64,000 bases of DNA from Rufibacter tibetensis (GTDB lineage Bacteria; Bacteroidota; Bacteroidia; Cytophagales; Hymenobacteraceae), in assembly GCF_001310085.1 (NCBI RefSeq), contig NZ_CP012643.1, forward strand, positions 2,201,001-2,265,000. Direction: 5' to 3'. Below are positions 43,152 to 51,863 of the stretch, in pieces (the stretch's first letter is position 1; each line of letters starts with the position of its first letter). Position numbers and translations under genes: made by a program. Below the pieces are notes generated by a model. That model did no database searches, was not told where the DNA came from, and saw only the letters and a program-made list of their open reading frames with translations.

Positions 43152-45557
43152 TTAAAAATTTAGGGGAATACTAACTCTAAGGGTAACGTTCCTACCGGCT
43201 TCATCGGCATAATACCGGAAGCGATTCAGGTAATCACGGTAAGCAGTGTTTAAGAGATTTCGGCCTATAAGGCCAATGTCAATCTGTTGCTTACCTACGT
43301 GCAGCGTGGTGCCTAGTTCAGCATTGAGCAGGAAATATCCCGCCGGAGGCATGGCATAGTCGCGGGCAAGGTAGTTGTCTGGAACATGGCGTTGGCGGGT
43401 CACGGCCAGGCCGCTCACCTGCAGGTAATTCTCGGTAAGGTTGCCCCGGATTCCCAGTTTGTTCAGAGAGTAGCGCAAGCTGTTTTCATAGCGGTCACTA
43501 GGAATCCAGATCAGGTACTCTTCGGCCGTTCGGTTATAAGCCCGCACCAGAGACGCTTTGCTAGAGAACAACAGTTGGTCTGTTAACTGGTACGTGACGC
43601 TGGCGTCCAGGCCGGTAAAGGTAGCATCGGCGTGCCGTTGCCGGGCCGTCAGGAAGGCGCCCCTAATGGTGAGCGTGGGAATGGTATCCGGTTCCTGATA
43701 GATGTAGTTTTGGATGTAGTTCCGGTACACGCTGATCTCCCCGTTCAGGCGCTGGTTCTGCACGTAGCCTAGGGTGGCCATGAAATTGTAGGCCCGCTCT
43801 ACACCTAGCGTTGGGTCACCGTATTCATAGGTGCCCGTGCCATGGTGAATTCCGTTGCTGTACAGTTCACTGGTAGTAGGCGAGCGCCAGGCGGTAGCCG
43901 CATTCACGCTAAGGTCCAGGTGCGGTCCCACGTGGTAAATGGCCCCTAACGTACCCGATAGGTTCTGGAACCGTTGCGTGGGCGTGAGCAGCTCATTGTC
44001 CAGGCTAGCCTGACCGGTGCGTTGCGGCGTGTCTTTCCGGAACATCTTGGCTTGCAGGTAGCGGTAATCGTACCGAAGTCCGGCTTCCAGGTGCCATTTC
44101 TCTTTCTCCCAATGCTCAATCCAGAATAGGCCGCCAGTGTGGCTTTGGTAGAAAGGCACAAAAAAGCGCCCTTCATAGCGGTTGAATTGGTACTGGTAAG
44201 AGGCCCCAAAGCTGCCGGTAAGATTGCCCACGGGCCGGTGTTCCCATAAAGCCTCGGTTTGGTGCGTCTCAATCTCAAAGCGCAGGCCCGGTACTTCAGA
44301 GCCGCCGCCGTGAATGTCATACTCCTCGCGTTGGTTAAACTGGCGGGCGTAGGTCAAGCTCACCTGGCCCAAAGGTTCTGTCCGGTAGAAGGCCCGTACT
44401 TTAAGTAGGTCATGCGTTACGTTCTGGTACGGCCGGTCAATGGCATAGGTGAAATCCGCCTCCGGTTCGGGCCGCTCCCGCTGTATGGCATTGCGTATGT
44501 CTGTTAAGTTGCCCACATGAGAGGCCGAGAACACGCCCAGTTTAGTATCAAACCTACTGAAGAACGCTTCTATCCCAAATTTTTCCCGGGTCCAGCCGGC
44601 GGCGGCAGAGAAGTTCTGCTCCTGGTAGCCGGTGTTGGCCAGGTAGTACTCTGGAGTTTTGCTGTTACCTGCTTTTTTGAGCGTACCCTGCAATCGCCAA
44701 CTCAATGAGGGCAGCGCCGCCGGATTGCTTTCTACCATGCCAGACACCACTCCTTGTCTATTGTTGCTTACGCCTACCAGGTTCAGTTGAGCGCTGGTGC
44801 CGGCAGAATCCCGCAAAGGACGAGGCTCTACCAGAATTACGCCGCCTATGGCATCAGCGCCGTACCGAACCCCGGCCGCTCCTTTGATCACCGTCAACTC
44901 AGAAGCTACAAACGGGTCAATCTCGGGCGCGTGCTCAGAACCCCACTGCTGGGCCTCATGGCGCACGCCATTGTTCATGACCAGAATGCGGTTGCTGTGC
45001 ATGCCATGAATGACGGGCTTGGCAATGCTGGGCCCAGTCTGGATGCTGCTCAGGCCTGTTATACGTTCCAGTGCCTGCGCCAAAGATTGCCCTTGCGTCT
45101 GGGCCAGCTCCCGGCCGCTCAAATTACTATTGGCCTGGGTGAGTTGCTCCCGCTGCTTGGTGCCGCGTATTTCCACAGAGTGGAGTTGTAGTGCGTCTGG
45201 ATGTAGCCTGAAGTTCACTACTTCCGGCGCCCGGAACGCTTTTGCCAGCCGCTCTGTGGTGTAGCCCAGGTAAGAGACCACCAATTGGTAGGTGCCCGGG
45301 CAGAGGTCATGGAAATGGTAGTGGCCATTGGCATCGGTTATGCTGGAGTGCGGCGTGCCTTCCAGCACCACGGTGGCCCCAATAAGCACGCTCCGGTCTT
45401 CATGGTCGGTGACGGTGCCGGAAAGCGTAAGGCCGCAGTCAGCGTCAGAAAGGGCATCGGCGGGCAGGGGCATGGGGCCATCTTGCGCGAACGCATCGGC
45501 CAAAGGCCAATACCCGCACAGCAGCACCAGCACAAGAAATACAAGGTGTTTGCGCAA
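43152..45557 (-). CDS. TonB-dependent receptor, probably for metal uptake
   Basis: An 801-residue outer-membrane receptor. A signal peptide (to AFAQD) is followed by a carboxypeptidase-like beta domain (LTLSGTVTDHEDRSVLIGATV, about 42-125), a plug (LAQALERITGLSSIQTGPSIAKPVIHGMHSNRILVMNNGV, then RHEAQQWGSEHAPEIDPF; about 135-245) and a 22-strand barrel ending in RVSIPLNF with terminal Phe. The plug phrase GVRHEAQQWGSEHAPEID is typical of Bacteroidota receptors near zinc or copper genes, and the upstream gene encodes a His-rich protein, so a metal or metal chelate is the likely ligand (inference). The start is a TTG at 45557, chosen for its signal peptide. Confidence 0.9.
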   Translation of the reverse strand: MRKHLVFLVLVLLCGYWPLADAFAQDGPMPLPADALSDADCGLTLSGTVTDHEDRSVLIGATVVLEGTPHSSITDANGHYHFHDLCPGTYQLVVSYLGYTTERLAKAFRAPEVVNFRLHPDALQLHSVEIRGTKQREQLTQANSNLSGRELAQTQGQSLAQALERITGLSSIQTGPSIAKPVIHGMHSNRILVMNNGVRHEAQQWGSEHAPEIDPFVASELTVIKGAAGVRYGADAIGGVILVEPRPLRDSAGTSAQLNLVGVSNNRQGVVSGMVESNPAALPSLSWRLQGTLKKAGNSKTPEYYLANTGYQEQNFSAAAGWTREKFGIEAFFSRFDTKLGVFSASHVGNLTDIRNAIQRERPEPEADFTYAIDRPYQNVTHDLLKVRAFYRTEPLGQVSLTYARQFNQREEYDIHGGGSEVPGLRFEIETHQTEALWEHRPVGNLTGSFGASYQYQFNRYEGRFFVPFYQSHTGGLFWIEHWEKEKWHLEAGLRYDYRYLQAKMFRKDTPQRTGQASLDNELLTPTQRFQNLSGTLGAIYHVGPHLDLSVNAATAWRSPTTSELYSNGIHHGTGTYEYGDPTLGVERAYNFMATLGYVQNQRLNGEISVYRNYIQNYIYQEPDTIPTLTIRGAFLTARQRHADATFTGLDASVTYQLTDQLLFSSKASLVRAYNRTAEEYLIWIPSDRYENSLRYSLNKLGIRGNLTENYLQVSGLAVTRQRHVPDNYLARDYAMPPAGYFLLNAELGTTLHVGKQQIDIGLIGRNLLNTAYRDYLNRFRYYADEAGRNVTLRVSIPLNF

Positions 45558-45628
45558 CGCAGTAAGAAATACAAATGGAACAACAGGAGATACGCTCTCC
45601 GGAAAGCCTCTGTCAGGAAGAAAAGCTG

Positions 45629-45662
45629 TTTTAAGCCTGGTTTAAGGAAAATACCCTGCAAA
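45629..45662. repeat. Intergenic palindrome copy (weak)
   Basis: TTTTAAGCCTGGTTTAAGG and GAAAATACCCTGCAAATGG, between the His-rich gene and the receptor gene. Confidence 0.4.
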
Positions 45663-45707
45663 TGGCAAGGCGTTCACCAGCTGGGCTCCAACCTGTGAGG
45701 GAAATGA

Positions 45708-46037
45708 TTAGGAAAGGTGAAGGGTGGGCGGACCGCGAAGGTGCTGCTGCGTGGCCGAAACAAGATATCCTGGCTGAGGCGCGGCGGCCCCGAAGGAACA
45801 TTGATGGGAAGCAAGTACCGGAAGAACTAGCGCCTCTGCAGGTTGAAAAGGCGCGTGGAAAAGGTCATCGGTGTTGCAGTGCGTGTGTTTCTGCCCAATA
45901 TGTGTCTGTGACTCGTCGTGCGGTTTCTCTACGGTATGCTCGTGCGCGTGCAACTGAAGCAGCAGCTCGTTGGGGGTCATGACCCGCGCGAACAGCAACA
46001 GCAGAAAAAGGGCGCTATACCGGGTAAAGTTTTTCAC
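45708..46037 (-). CDS. Small His/Cys-rich exported protein of a metal-uptake locus
   Basis: A ~109-residue protein with an N-terminal hydrophobic segment (RYSALFLLLLFARVM) acting as signal or anchor, then LQLHAHEHTVEKPHDESQTH and HIGQKHTHCNTDDLFHAPFQ. Nine histidines and one cysteine lie within about 35 residues, a strong metal-binding signature, followed by HQCSFGAAAP. Small proteins with a HxHC...LFxAPF segment are found next to Bacteroidota TonB receptors for metals. It is first in the minus-strand unit with the receptor and EELITT lipoprotein. Start: GTG at 46037 (MKNFTRY) or GTG at 46043; TATATTTG lies just upstream. Confidence 0.7.
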   Translation of the reverse strand: MKNFTRYSALFLLLLFARVMTPNELLLQLHAHEHTVEKPHDESQTHIGQKHTHCNTDDLFHAPFQPAEALVLPVLASHQCSFGAAAPQPGYLVSATQQHLRGPPTLHLS

Positions 46038-46057
46038 AGGCACAGTGTGGTTACCGA

Positions 46058-46065
46058 CAAATATA
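46058..46065 (-). promoter_or_regulatory. Predicted -7 box of the metal-uptake unit
   Basis: On the minus strand TATATTTG, an exact TAnnTTTG match, lies 14-20 bases upstream of the two possible GTG starts of the His-rich gene. Confidence 0.55.
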
Positions 46066-46117
46066 CGAAATGTTTATCCTGACAGCTAAAACCCTGCCGT
46101 ATTTACACCAGCAGTGC

Positions 46118-46159
46118 TGACAACCTGTCATTTTATGGGAGGCTGGAACAGCTTTTGCC
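46118..46159 (+). promoter_or_regulatory. Sigma-54-like promoter with inverted repeat upstream of htpG
   Basis: TGACA-ACC-TGTCA (46118-46130) is a perfect 5-bp inverted repeat. Fourteen bases on, CTGGAACAGCTTTTGCC has GG (46145-46146) and GC (46157-46158) separated by 10 bases, as in sigma-54 -24/-12 promoters (TGGCAC-N5-TTGC); only the C of TGGCAC is changed. htpG starts 193 bases downstream. Confidence 0.5.
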
Positions 46160-46244
46160 TACTCGATTGCTGATTGTGCATCGCTGGTTGAATTTCTTCC
46201 GCAGTGCATCATCCCTTATCCTTTTAATGGGAACGGTAAAACAT

Positions 46245-46286
46245 CTCTTTTAGGTCTGCTTTCTGAAAAGTAGGCCCAAAACAGAG
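46245..46286. repeat. Intergenic palindrome copy
   Basis: CTCTTTTAGGTCTGCTTTC faces TGAAAAGTAGGCCCAAAAC plus AGAG, between the htpG promoter candidate and the htpG start. Confidence 0.6.
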
Positions 46287-46351
46287 CATCGGCTGAGAGC
46301 CGAAATAGAGAGAGAAAATACGTTTTTAACACACATCTATATAAAGTAGAA

Positions 46352-48175
46352 ATGGAAGAAAAAGGCACGATTTCGATTCACACCGAGAACATTTTCCCCA
46401 TCATCAAGAAGTTCTTGTACTCAGACCACGAGATTTTCTTGCGTGAGTTGGTGTCCAACGCCGTGGATGCAAGCCAGAAAGCCAAAAGCCTCTCCAGCAT
46501 TGGCGAGCTGAAAGGTGACCTGGGCGAGTTGAAGGTGACCGTGAAGGTAGACAAAGAGAAAAAGCAGATCATCATCTCTGACAACGGGATTGGTATGACT
46601 GCTGAGGAGATCAAAAAATACATCAACCAGATTGCGTTCTCTGGCGCCACCGAGTTTGTGGAGCGCTACAAAGACTCTAACGCTGACAAGAGCCAGATCA
46701 TCGGGCAGTTTGGTTTAGGCTTCTACTCGGCGTTTATGGTGGCTGGTACCGTAGAGATTGACACCTTGTCACACGCAGACGGCGCTGAGGCAGCTCACTG
46801 GACCTGCGACGGTTCTACTGAGTTCTCTATCACCAACGGAACCCGCACTGAGCGCGGTACTGATGTGATCCTGAACATAGCCGAAGATTCTGAGGAGTTC
46901 CTGGAGGAAGCCCGCCTGCAAACCATCTTGAACAAATACTGCAAGTTCTTACCAATTCCGGTAGAGTTCAACGGCGAGACCATCAACAACCCGAACCCGA
47001 TCTGGACCAAGTCTCCGTCTGAACTAACGGACGAAGACTACAAGAACTTCTACAAAGAACTGTATCCGTTCTCAGAAGACCCGTTGTTCTGGATTCACCT
47101 CAACGTGGATTATCCGTTCAACCTGACCGGTATTCTTTACTTCCCTAAAGTGAAGAATGAGTTCGATTTCCAGAAAAACAAAATCCAGCTTTACAGCCGC
47201 CAGGTATTCATCACCGACGAGGTGAAAGACGTGGTGCCGGAGTTCCTGATGCTGTTGCACGGCGTGATTGACTCACCAGACATTCCGTTGAACGTAAGCC
47301 GCTCTTTCTTGCAGGCCGATGCGAACGTGAAGAAAATCAACACCTACATTACCCGTAAGGTGGCTGATAAACTGAACGAGATCTACAAGAAAGACCGCAC
47401 TGCCTACGAAGAGAAGTGGAACGACATTGCCGTGTTCGTGAAGTACGGTATGCTGTCAGATGACAAGTTCTACGAGAAAGCCAAAGACTTCGCCCTGCTG
47501 CAAAGCACCGACGAGAAATTCTACACCCTGGAAGAGTACCGCAACTTTGTACAGGCCAACCAAACCGACAAAGACGGCAATCTTGTAATTCTATACACGA
47601 ATGATGCCGAGAAGCAGCACGCGTTTATTGAGACGGCCAAGAACCGCAACTATGACGTGGTGAAGCTGGACAACATGATTGATCCGCACTTCATTGGCCA
47701 GTTAGAGCAGAAATTGGAGAAAACAACTCTGAAACGCGTAGATGCTGACACCATTGACAAGCTCATCCAGACTGATGCTAAGCCTGAGAGCGTGTTGTCA
47801 GAAGATGAGACCAAGCGTTTAAAGGAGCTTTTCGAGAAAGCGATCGCGAACCAGAACATGACCGTTGGCGTGGAAGCTTTGAGTGTAGACGACCAACCGG
47901 TAATCATCACCTTGCCTGAGTTCATGCGCCGCATGAAAGACATGAACCGCATGGGTGGCGGTGGCATGATGATGGGCAACCTGCCAGACATGTACAACGT
48001 GACCATCAACGCCAACCACCCCATCAACCACCGCATCTTGAAAGGTGATGACGAGCGCGGCGAAAAGATTGCGAAACAGGCCTATGACTTGGCATTGCTG
48101 TCGCAGAACATGCTTTCTGGTGCTGCCCTAACAGCCTTCGTGAAGCGCAGCGTGGAGTTGATTGACAAAGAATAG
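46352..48175 (+). CDS. htpG: Molecular chaperone HtpG (Hsp90)
   Basis: A 607-residue ATP-dependent chaperone (E. coli HtpG is 624). The GHKL ATPase domain shows FLRELVSNAVDASQK, IISDNGIGMTAEEI, GQFGLGFYSAFMVAG and the glycine-rich lid. The middle domain follows (KNKIQLYSRQVFI, DIPLNVSRSFLQ with the catalytic Arg), then a C-terminal dimerisation domain with a Met-rich stretch (FMRRMKDMNRMGGGGMMMG) that binds clients. It is preceded by a possible sigma-54 promoter and ends at a terminator that is also read as codons by the convergent gene. Confidence 0.98.
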   Translation: MEEKGTISIHTENIFPIIKKFLYSDHEIFLRELVSNAVDASQKAKSLSSIGELKGDLGELKVTVKVDKEKKQIIISDNGIGMTAEEIKKYINQIAFSGATEFVERYKDSNADKSQIIGQFGLGFYSAFMVAGTVEIDTLSHADGAEAAHWTCDGSTEFSITNGTRTERGTDVILNIAEDSEEFLEEARLQTILNKYCKFLPIPVEFNGETINNPNPIWTKSPSELTDEDYKNFYKELYPFSEDPLFWIHLNVDYPFNLTGILYFPKVKNEFDFQKNKIQLYSRQVFITDEVKDVVPEFLMLLHGVIDSPDIPLNVSRSFLQADANVKKINTYITRKVADKLNEIYKKDRTAYEEKWNDIAVFVKYGMLSDDKFYEKAKDFALLQSTDEKFYTLEEYRNFVQANQTDKDGNLVILYTNDAEKQHAFIETAKNRNYDVVKLDNMIDPHFIGQLEQKLEKTTLKRVDADTIDKLIQTDAKPESVLSEDETKRLKELFEKAIANQNMTVGVEALSVDDQPVIITLPEFMRRMKDMNRMGGGGMMMGNLPDMYNVTINANHPINHRILKGDDERGEKIAKQAYDLALLSQNMLSGAALTAFVKRSVELIDKE

Positions 48176-48184
48176 GAACTCCTT

Positions 48185-49177
48185 TTAAGTAGTTTTATAG
48201 AAAAGATGCCGGAAACGTTTGTTTCCGGCATCTTTGTTTTTGGAGAATATGAAACATCTCTTATAAGGATTGTAGATGATTCCTGCTTGCTGATACTGCT
48301 TTAGAAGCGCATTGGCGCTGACAGTATCAGATTTCTGAAGCGCCTTGAAATACGGTTGGACAGCTTTGCTTGCTTTTGAGTTTGGGGCTTTCTTTAGTAA
48401 GTGACGGTAAGCTCGATCGAATTCTGGATCTAGCTTGTTCCCTCCAAAAATGAGAACAGGCGTGTTATCCATTCCTATCAAGAAATAGGTTAGGTAATCT
48501 TCTGAAATCATTCTAGCTTCTTTGATGAAAATAAAGTCAGGATGCTCTTGAGTGAAGTTTTCCCACCAGACAACTCTGTCAGCAAGCTGAGTTGGTGTAG
48601 TGGTTAAACCGCCATCTTCTGAGAAGCCTTCTTTATTTTCTTTATTCAGCTGAACTAAGTATTCTTTTAGGGTAGGACTGATGGAAGGATAGAAATTCTT
48701 TGCGATAAAATCTCGGTCCTGATTAAGGTAAGTCATGCCCTCCGTCATAGCTAGCTCAAAGCCATTTGCCTTTGCGATTCTGTTGTACTCCAGCAATTGC
48801 TTAGGAATAGGCTCCTTGGTTTTTGTCACCAATGGGTCGTAGTCGGTTGTGTCATTTGCATGCACCTCATTGATCGTGTTATCAACGCGTAGGAAAAACC
48901 TGTCAAAAAGCACATAGCCAGAATCAGCGAAAGATTGTGGTTGTCCTTCAAATAGCGCAACGTATTTAGCCGCAGCTTTGGAGACATTCTCCACCTTGGC
49001 ACTGTCCAAGCTTGTTAAGAACTGCCCATATTCAGCTAGCAAAGGGCTGGATAACTGCTTTGAGGAGACACGTGACAGCTCTGCTCTAGGGCTTCCAGCT
49101 TCTTTAGGAACTGGTTTCTTTTGACAAGAGGCTACTAAAAGAAATATACTAAAACATAGTGTAAGAAGCCCCTTCAT
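48185..49177 (-). CDS. Lipoprotein, tandem paralogue A
   Basis: A 330-residue predicted lipoprotein: signal with lipobox LVASC (Cys18), then a mostly helical body. It is a clear paralogue of the next gene upstream (49292-50281): both share SLDSA, FADSGYVLF, YPSISPTLKEYL, GFSEDGG, WWENF, NTPVLIFG and VQPYFKAL at corresponding places. The last 17 residues (NKDAGNKRFRHLFYKTT) have no counterpart in the paralogue and are encoded by the htpG terminator hairpin. I recognise no family and assign no function. Confidence 0.75.
   Translation of the reverse strand: MKGLLTLCFSIFLLVASCQKKPVPKEAGSPRAELSRVSSKQLSSPLLAEYGQFLTSLDSAKVENVSKAAAKYVALFEGQPQSFADSGYVLFDRFFLRVDNTINEVHANDTTDYDPLVTKTKEPIPKQLLEYNRIAKANGFELAMTEGMTYLNQDRDFIAKNFYPSISPTLKEYLVQLNKENKEGFSEDGGLTTTPTQLADRVVWWENFTQEHPDFIFIKEARMISEDYLTYFLIGMDNTPVLIFGGNKLDPEFDRAYRHLLKKAPNSKASKAVQPYFKALQKSDTVSANALLKQYQQAGIIYNPYKRCFIFSKNKDAGNKRFRHLFYKTT
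48201..48237. terminator. htpG terminator inside a coding region
   Basis: AAAGATGCCGGAAAC pairs with GTTTCCGGCATCTTT around a 5-base loop and is followed by GTTTTT on the + strand, about 26 bases after the htpG stop. On the minus strand the same bases encode the end of lipoprotein A. Confidence 0.85.
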
Positions 49178-49291
49178 CTGAGTTTGCTTATTTTATAAAG
49201 TAAGTGCGTAGGCGCAGATTAAACGGGGAAGGGAATGCTTCTTTAAAATCGGAGATTAAAACACTCACAAAGATGCGCAAAGAGCAATCAC

Positions 49292-50281
49292 CTAATCCGT
49301 AAGAGGTTCACCTTGAGAACCGTTCCTGCTTAACATATGCTCAGACTTCGGCTCAGAAGAGTCAATGATTACCCCGGCCTGTCGGTATTGTTTCAACAAA
49401 GCGTAGGCTTGCGTTTTATCTGGCCTTAGTAAGGCTTTGAAGTAAGGCTGTACCAGTTTGTTTGCTTCTGATTGAGGGGCGCATTTATACAACTCCTGGT
49501 AGGCAACGGCGAAGTAGGTGTCTATCTTATTTTTCCTTTCTAAGGAAAGCACGGGGGTGTTCACAAGGCCTTCCAGCAACACAGTTAAGTAATACTTCTT
49601 GCGGGCCTTACTTTCTTCTGTGTAGATAAAAGAGGGGTGCTTGGCTACAAAGCCTTCCCACCAGATGACCCTGCTCACCAATTCTTCCTCAATAATGGTT
49701 AAGCTACCATCTTCGGCAAACCCTTCTCGGGTTTCCTTGTTCACCTGCTCCAGATATTCTTTTAAAGTAGGGCTTATAAAGGGGTAAAAGTGAGTAGCTA
49801 TGAAAGCACGGTTTTGTTTTAGGTACGTTCCTTCTTCTTTGGAGGCAACTTCAAAACCGTTCTCCTGCAAGGTCTGGTTGTACTCCTTAAACTTTTGGGT
49901 TTGTTGGGGAGCGCTGGGTGCATTGGAAGCAAGTACCAGATTGAAATCAGTTGAGGAGCTTTGATGGGTTTTGTTGATGGTCTTATCTACGCGCTGGTAA
50001 AACTTCTCAAAAATCACATAGCCTGAATCTGCCAATGCCACGGGTTTCTCCTTGAACAAAGAGGCGTACTCCTGGGCGGCTTCAGAAATACTGCTTACCT
50101 CCGCACTGTCTAAATGAGAGACAAACTTTTCGAACTCGTTAAGGGGAGATTGGGGAGGTTTAATTTGCGCTACTAGGGGGGTAAGAGCCGTACTTACCTC
50201 ATTGACCTGAAGAACGTTTTTTTGCTGACAGGCAATTATCAAAAGCAAAGCAAAGAAGGACAGGGGGAAGGCTTTCTTCAT
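49292..50281 (-). CDS. Lipoprotein, tandem paralogue B
   Basis: A 329-residue predicted lipoprotein: signal with lipobox LIIAC (Cys18), then QQKNV and a long helical body. It aligns with the downstream paralogue along its length (HLDSAEVSSISEAAQEYASLF, LADSGYVIFEKFYQRVDKTIN, YPFISPTLKEYLEQVNKE, GFAEDGSLT, VIWWEGF, NTPVLSLE, LVQPYFKALLRPDKT). The pair points to a local duplication followed by divergence. No domain is recognised. The C-terminal residues (KSEHMLSRNGSQGEPLTD) are hydrophilic. Confidence 0.75.
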   Translation of the reverse strand: MKKAFPLSFFALLLIIACQQKNVLQVNEVSTALTPLVAQIKPPQSPLNEFEKFVSHLDSAEVSSISEAAQEYASLFKEKPVALADSGYVIFEKFYQRVDKTINKTHQSSSTDFNLVLASNAPSAPQQTQKFKEYNQTLQENGFEVASKEEGTYLKQNRAFIATHFYPFISPTLKEYLEQVNKETREGFAEDGSLTIIEEELVSRVIWWEGFVAKHPSFIYTEESKARKKYYLTVLLEGLVNTPVLSLERKNKIDTYFAVAYQELYKCAPQSEANKLVQPYFKALLRPDKTQAYALLKQYRQAGVIIDSSEPKSEHMLSRNGSQGEPLTD

Positions 50282-50500
50282 AGACTAAATTTCTATGCTT
50301 TTTGAGGTGACGGGTCAATATACAAAATACTTGAGCGAAGTGGATAAGCGTTCTTGCTTTGCCTTTGTAAAAGTGGGTAAAAAGCGGGATTGGTTACTTT
50401 TTAAATTTTCTTAAAATGCTTTTTAAGATGCTGATTACTGCCTATCTTAGCAAGTACCCTTCAGTTTGTTGCCTGCATTACGCCTAACTTCTCCCTACCT

Positions 50501-51766
50501 ATGACTAAATCTCTGTTGTCTATCTTGTCGCTTGGCCTGTTAGCCGTGATACTGGCGAATGGCTCCTGCACCAGGTCCTCTGCGCCAGCGGCCACTACTT
50601 CTGCGCAAAGCAGCTCCACTTCTATTAAGCCCGGAAAAGCTTTAATGACCGGTGCCGACCAGACGGAGAAATATGTGCCGTACCTGAAAGGCAAGAAGGT
50701 AGCCATGGTGGTGAACCCGTCTTCAACCATTGGCGGAAAATCCAGTGTGGATAGTCTGTTGGCTTCGGGGATTCAGATTGTGAAGGTATTTGGGCCAGAG
50801 CACGGTTTCAGGGGCAACGCCAGCAACGGCGCGAAGGTAGATGATGAGGTAGATGCCAAAACCGGTATTCCGATCATCTCTCTCTACGGCAAAAAGCGGA
50901 AGCCCAGCAAAGAAGACTTGACTGGTGTAGACGTTCTCATCTATGACATTCAGGATGTGGGTGTCCGTTTCTACACCAACATTAATACCCTGCGCGATGT
51001 GATGGAGTCCTGCGCAGAGCACAACGTTGAACTGATGGTACTGGACCGACCGAACCCCCACGCTTACATGATTGACGGGCCTATCTTGGACATGAAGTAC
51101 AAATCAGGCATCGGGCAATTTCCTATTCCTATTGCGCACGGCCTTACCGTAGGTGAGTTTGCCCAGATGGTGAACGGCGAGGGCTGGATGGAGAAAGGCC
51201 TGAAGTTGAACAAGCTTAATATTATCAAATTGGCCAATTACAACCATGACATGCCGTATGTGCTGCCCGTGAACCCCTCGCCTAACTTGAACACGCCGCA
51301 AAGTGTGATGCTGTACCCTAGCCTGTGCTTGTTTGAAGGAACCATCATCAGCCAGGGACGCGGGACACACATGCCTTTTACGGTGTTGGGCGCACCAACC
51401 CTGAAAGGCAAATACGACTTCACTTTTACCCCAGTCAGCATCAAAGGCATGAGCGAAACCCCGCTGCACATGAACGAGGTTTGCTACGGCCTTGATTTGC
51501 GCAAATATGATGTGGAGCAGCTCCGCAAAAAACGCCAAATCAACTTGAGCTGGATGATAGAACTGTACAAGGCTTACCCGGAGAAAGAGCGGTTCTTTGA
51601 CTCCTCGTACAGCAAGCAGATGGGTGTGATTGAAAGATTAGCTGGTGTAGCCGATTTCCGGAAACAGATAGAAGCAGGTTGGTCTGAAGAAAGAATCAGA
51701 GAAACCTGGGAGCCGGGGCTGAAAGCGTACAAAGAAATGCGCAAGAAGTACCTATTATACCCGTGA
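50501..51766 (+). CDS. DUF1343 family exo-beta-N-acetylmuramidase (NamZ-like)
   Basis: A 421-residue lipoprotein (lipobox NGSC, Cys23; Ser/Thr linker to about residue 45) with a DUF1343 domain: GKKVAMVVNPSST, VKVFGPEHGFRGNASNGAKVDD, GIPIISLYGKKRKPS, VDVLIYDIQDVGVRFYTNINTL, MVLDRPNP and FEGTIISQGRGTHMPFTVLG. B. subtilis YbbC of this family was shown to be NamZ, which removes terminal MurNAc from peptidoglycan fragments, and Tannerella has an active homologue. The Glu in GPEHGF is a good catalytic candidate. It would recycle cell-wall sugars in the periplasm. No murQ, amiE or nagZ is adjacent. Confidence 0.9.
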   Translation: MTKSLLSILSLGLLAVILANGSCTRSSAPAATTSAQSSSTSIKPGKALMTGADQTEKYVPYLKGKKVAMVVNPSSTIGGKSSVDSLLASGIQIVKVFGPEHGFRGNASNGAKVDDEVDAKTGIPIISLYGKKRKPSKEDLTGVDVLIYDIQDVGVRFYTNINTLRDVMESCAEHNVELMVLDRPNPHAYMIDGPILDMKYKSGIGQFPIPIAHGLTVGEFAQMVNGEGWMEKGLKLNKLNIIKLANYNHDMPYVLPVNPSPNLNTPQSVMLYPSLCLFEGTIISQGRGTHMPFTVLGAPTLKGKYDFTFTPVSIKGMSETPLHMNEVCYGLDLRKYDVEQLRKKRQINLSWMIELYKAYPEKERFFDSSYSKQMGVIERLAGVADFRKQIEAGWSEERIRETWEPGLKAYKEMRKKYLLYP

Positions 51767-51804
51767 GAACCCTAAAGTTAGAATGCTCCTGTTTAGGAGC
51801 TGTT

Positions 51805-51847
51805 TATACCAAAAGAGGCCGGAAATGCTCCGGCCTCTTTTGGTATA
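51805..51847. terminator. Bidirectional terminator, namZ-like / ygiD-like
   Basis: A perfect 18-bp stem (TATACCAAAAGAGGCCGG and complement) with a 7-base loop lies between convergent genes, 38 bases past one stop and 16 past the other. Confidence 0.85.
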
Positions 51848-51863
51848 AGTTGAAGTAACAGTT

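Larger units (their letters stand above)
46038..46351. other. 314-bp divergent control region (His-rich gene / htpG)
   Basis: It contains a minus-strand TATATTTG box (46058-46065), the TGACA inverted repeat and sigma-54-like promoter (46118-46159), and a palindrome copy (46245-46286). Confidence 0.55.

Noticed and set aside
45662-45982. A 106-codon + strand frame opposite the His-rich gene
   Set aside because: It is the antisense shadow of the His-rich protein, whose signal segment, metal motif and promoter are convincing.
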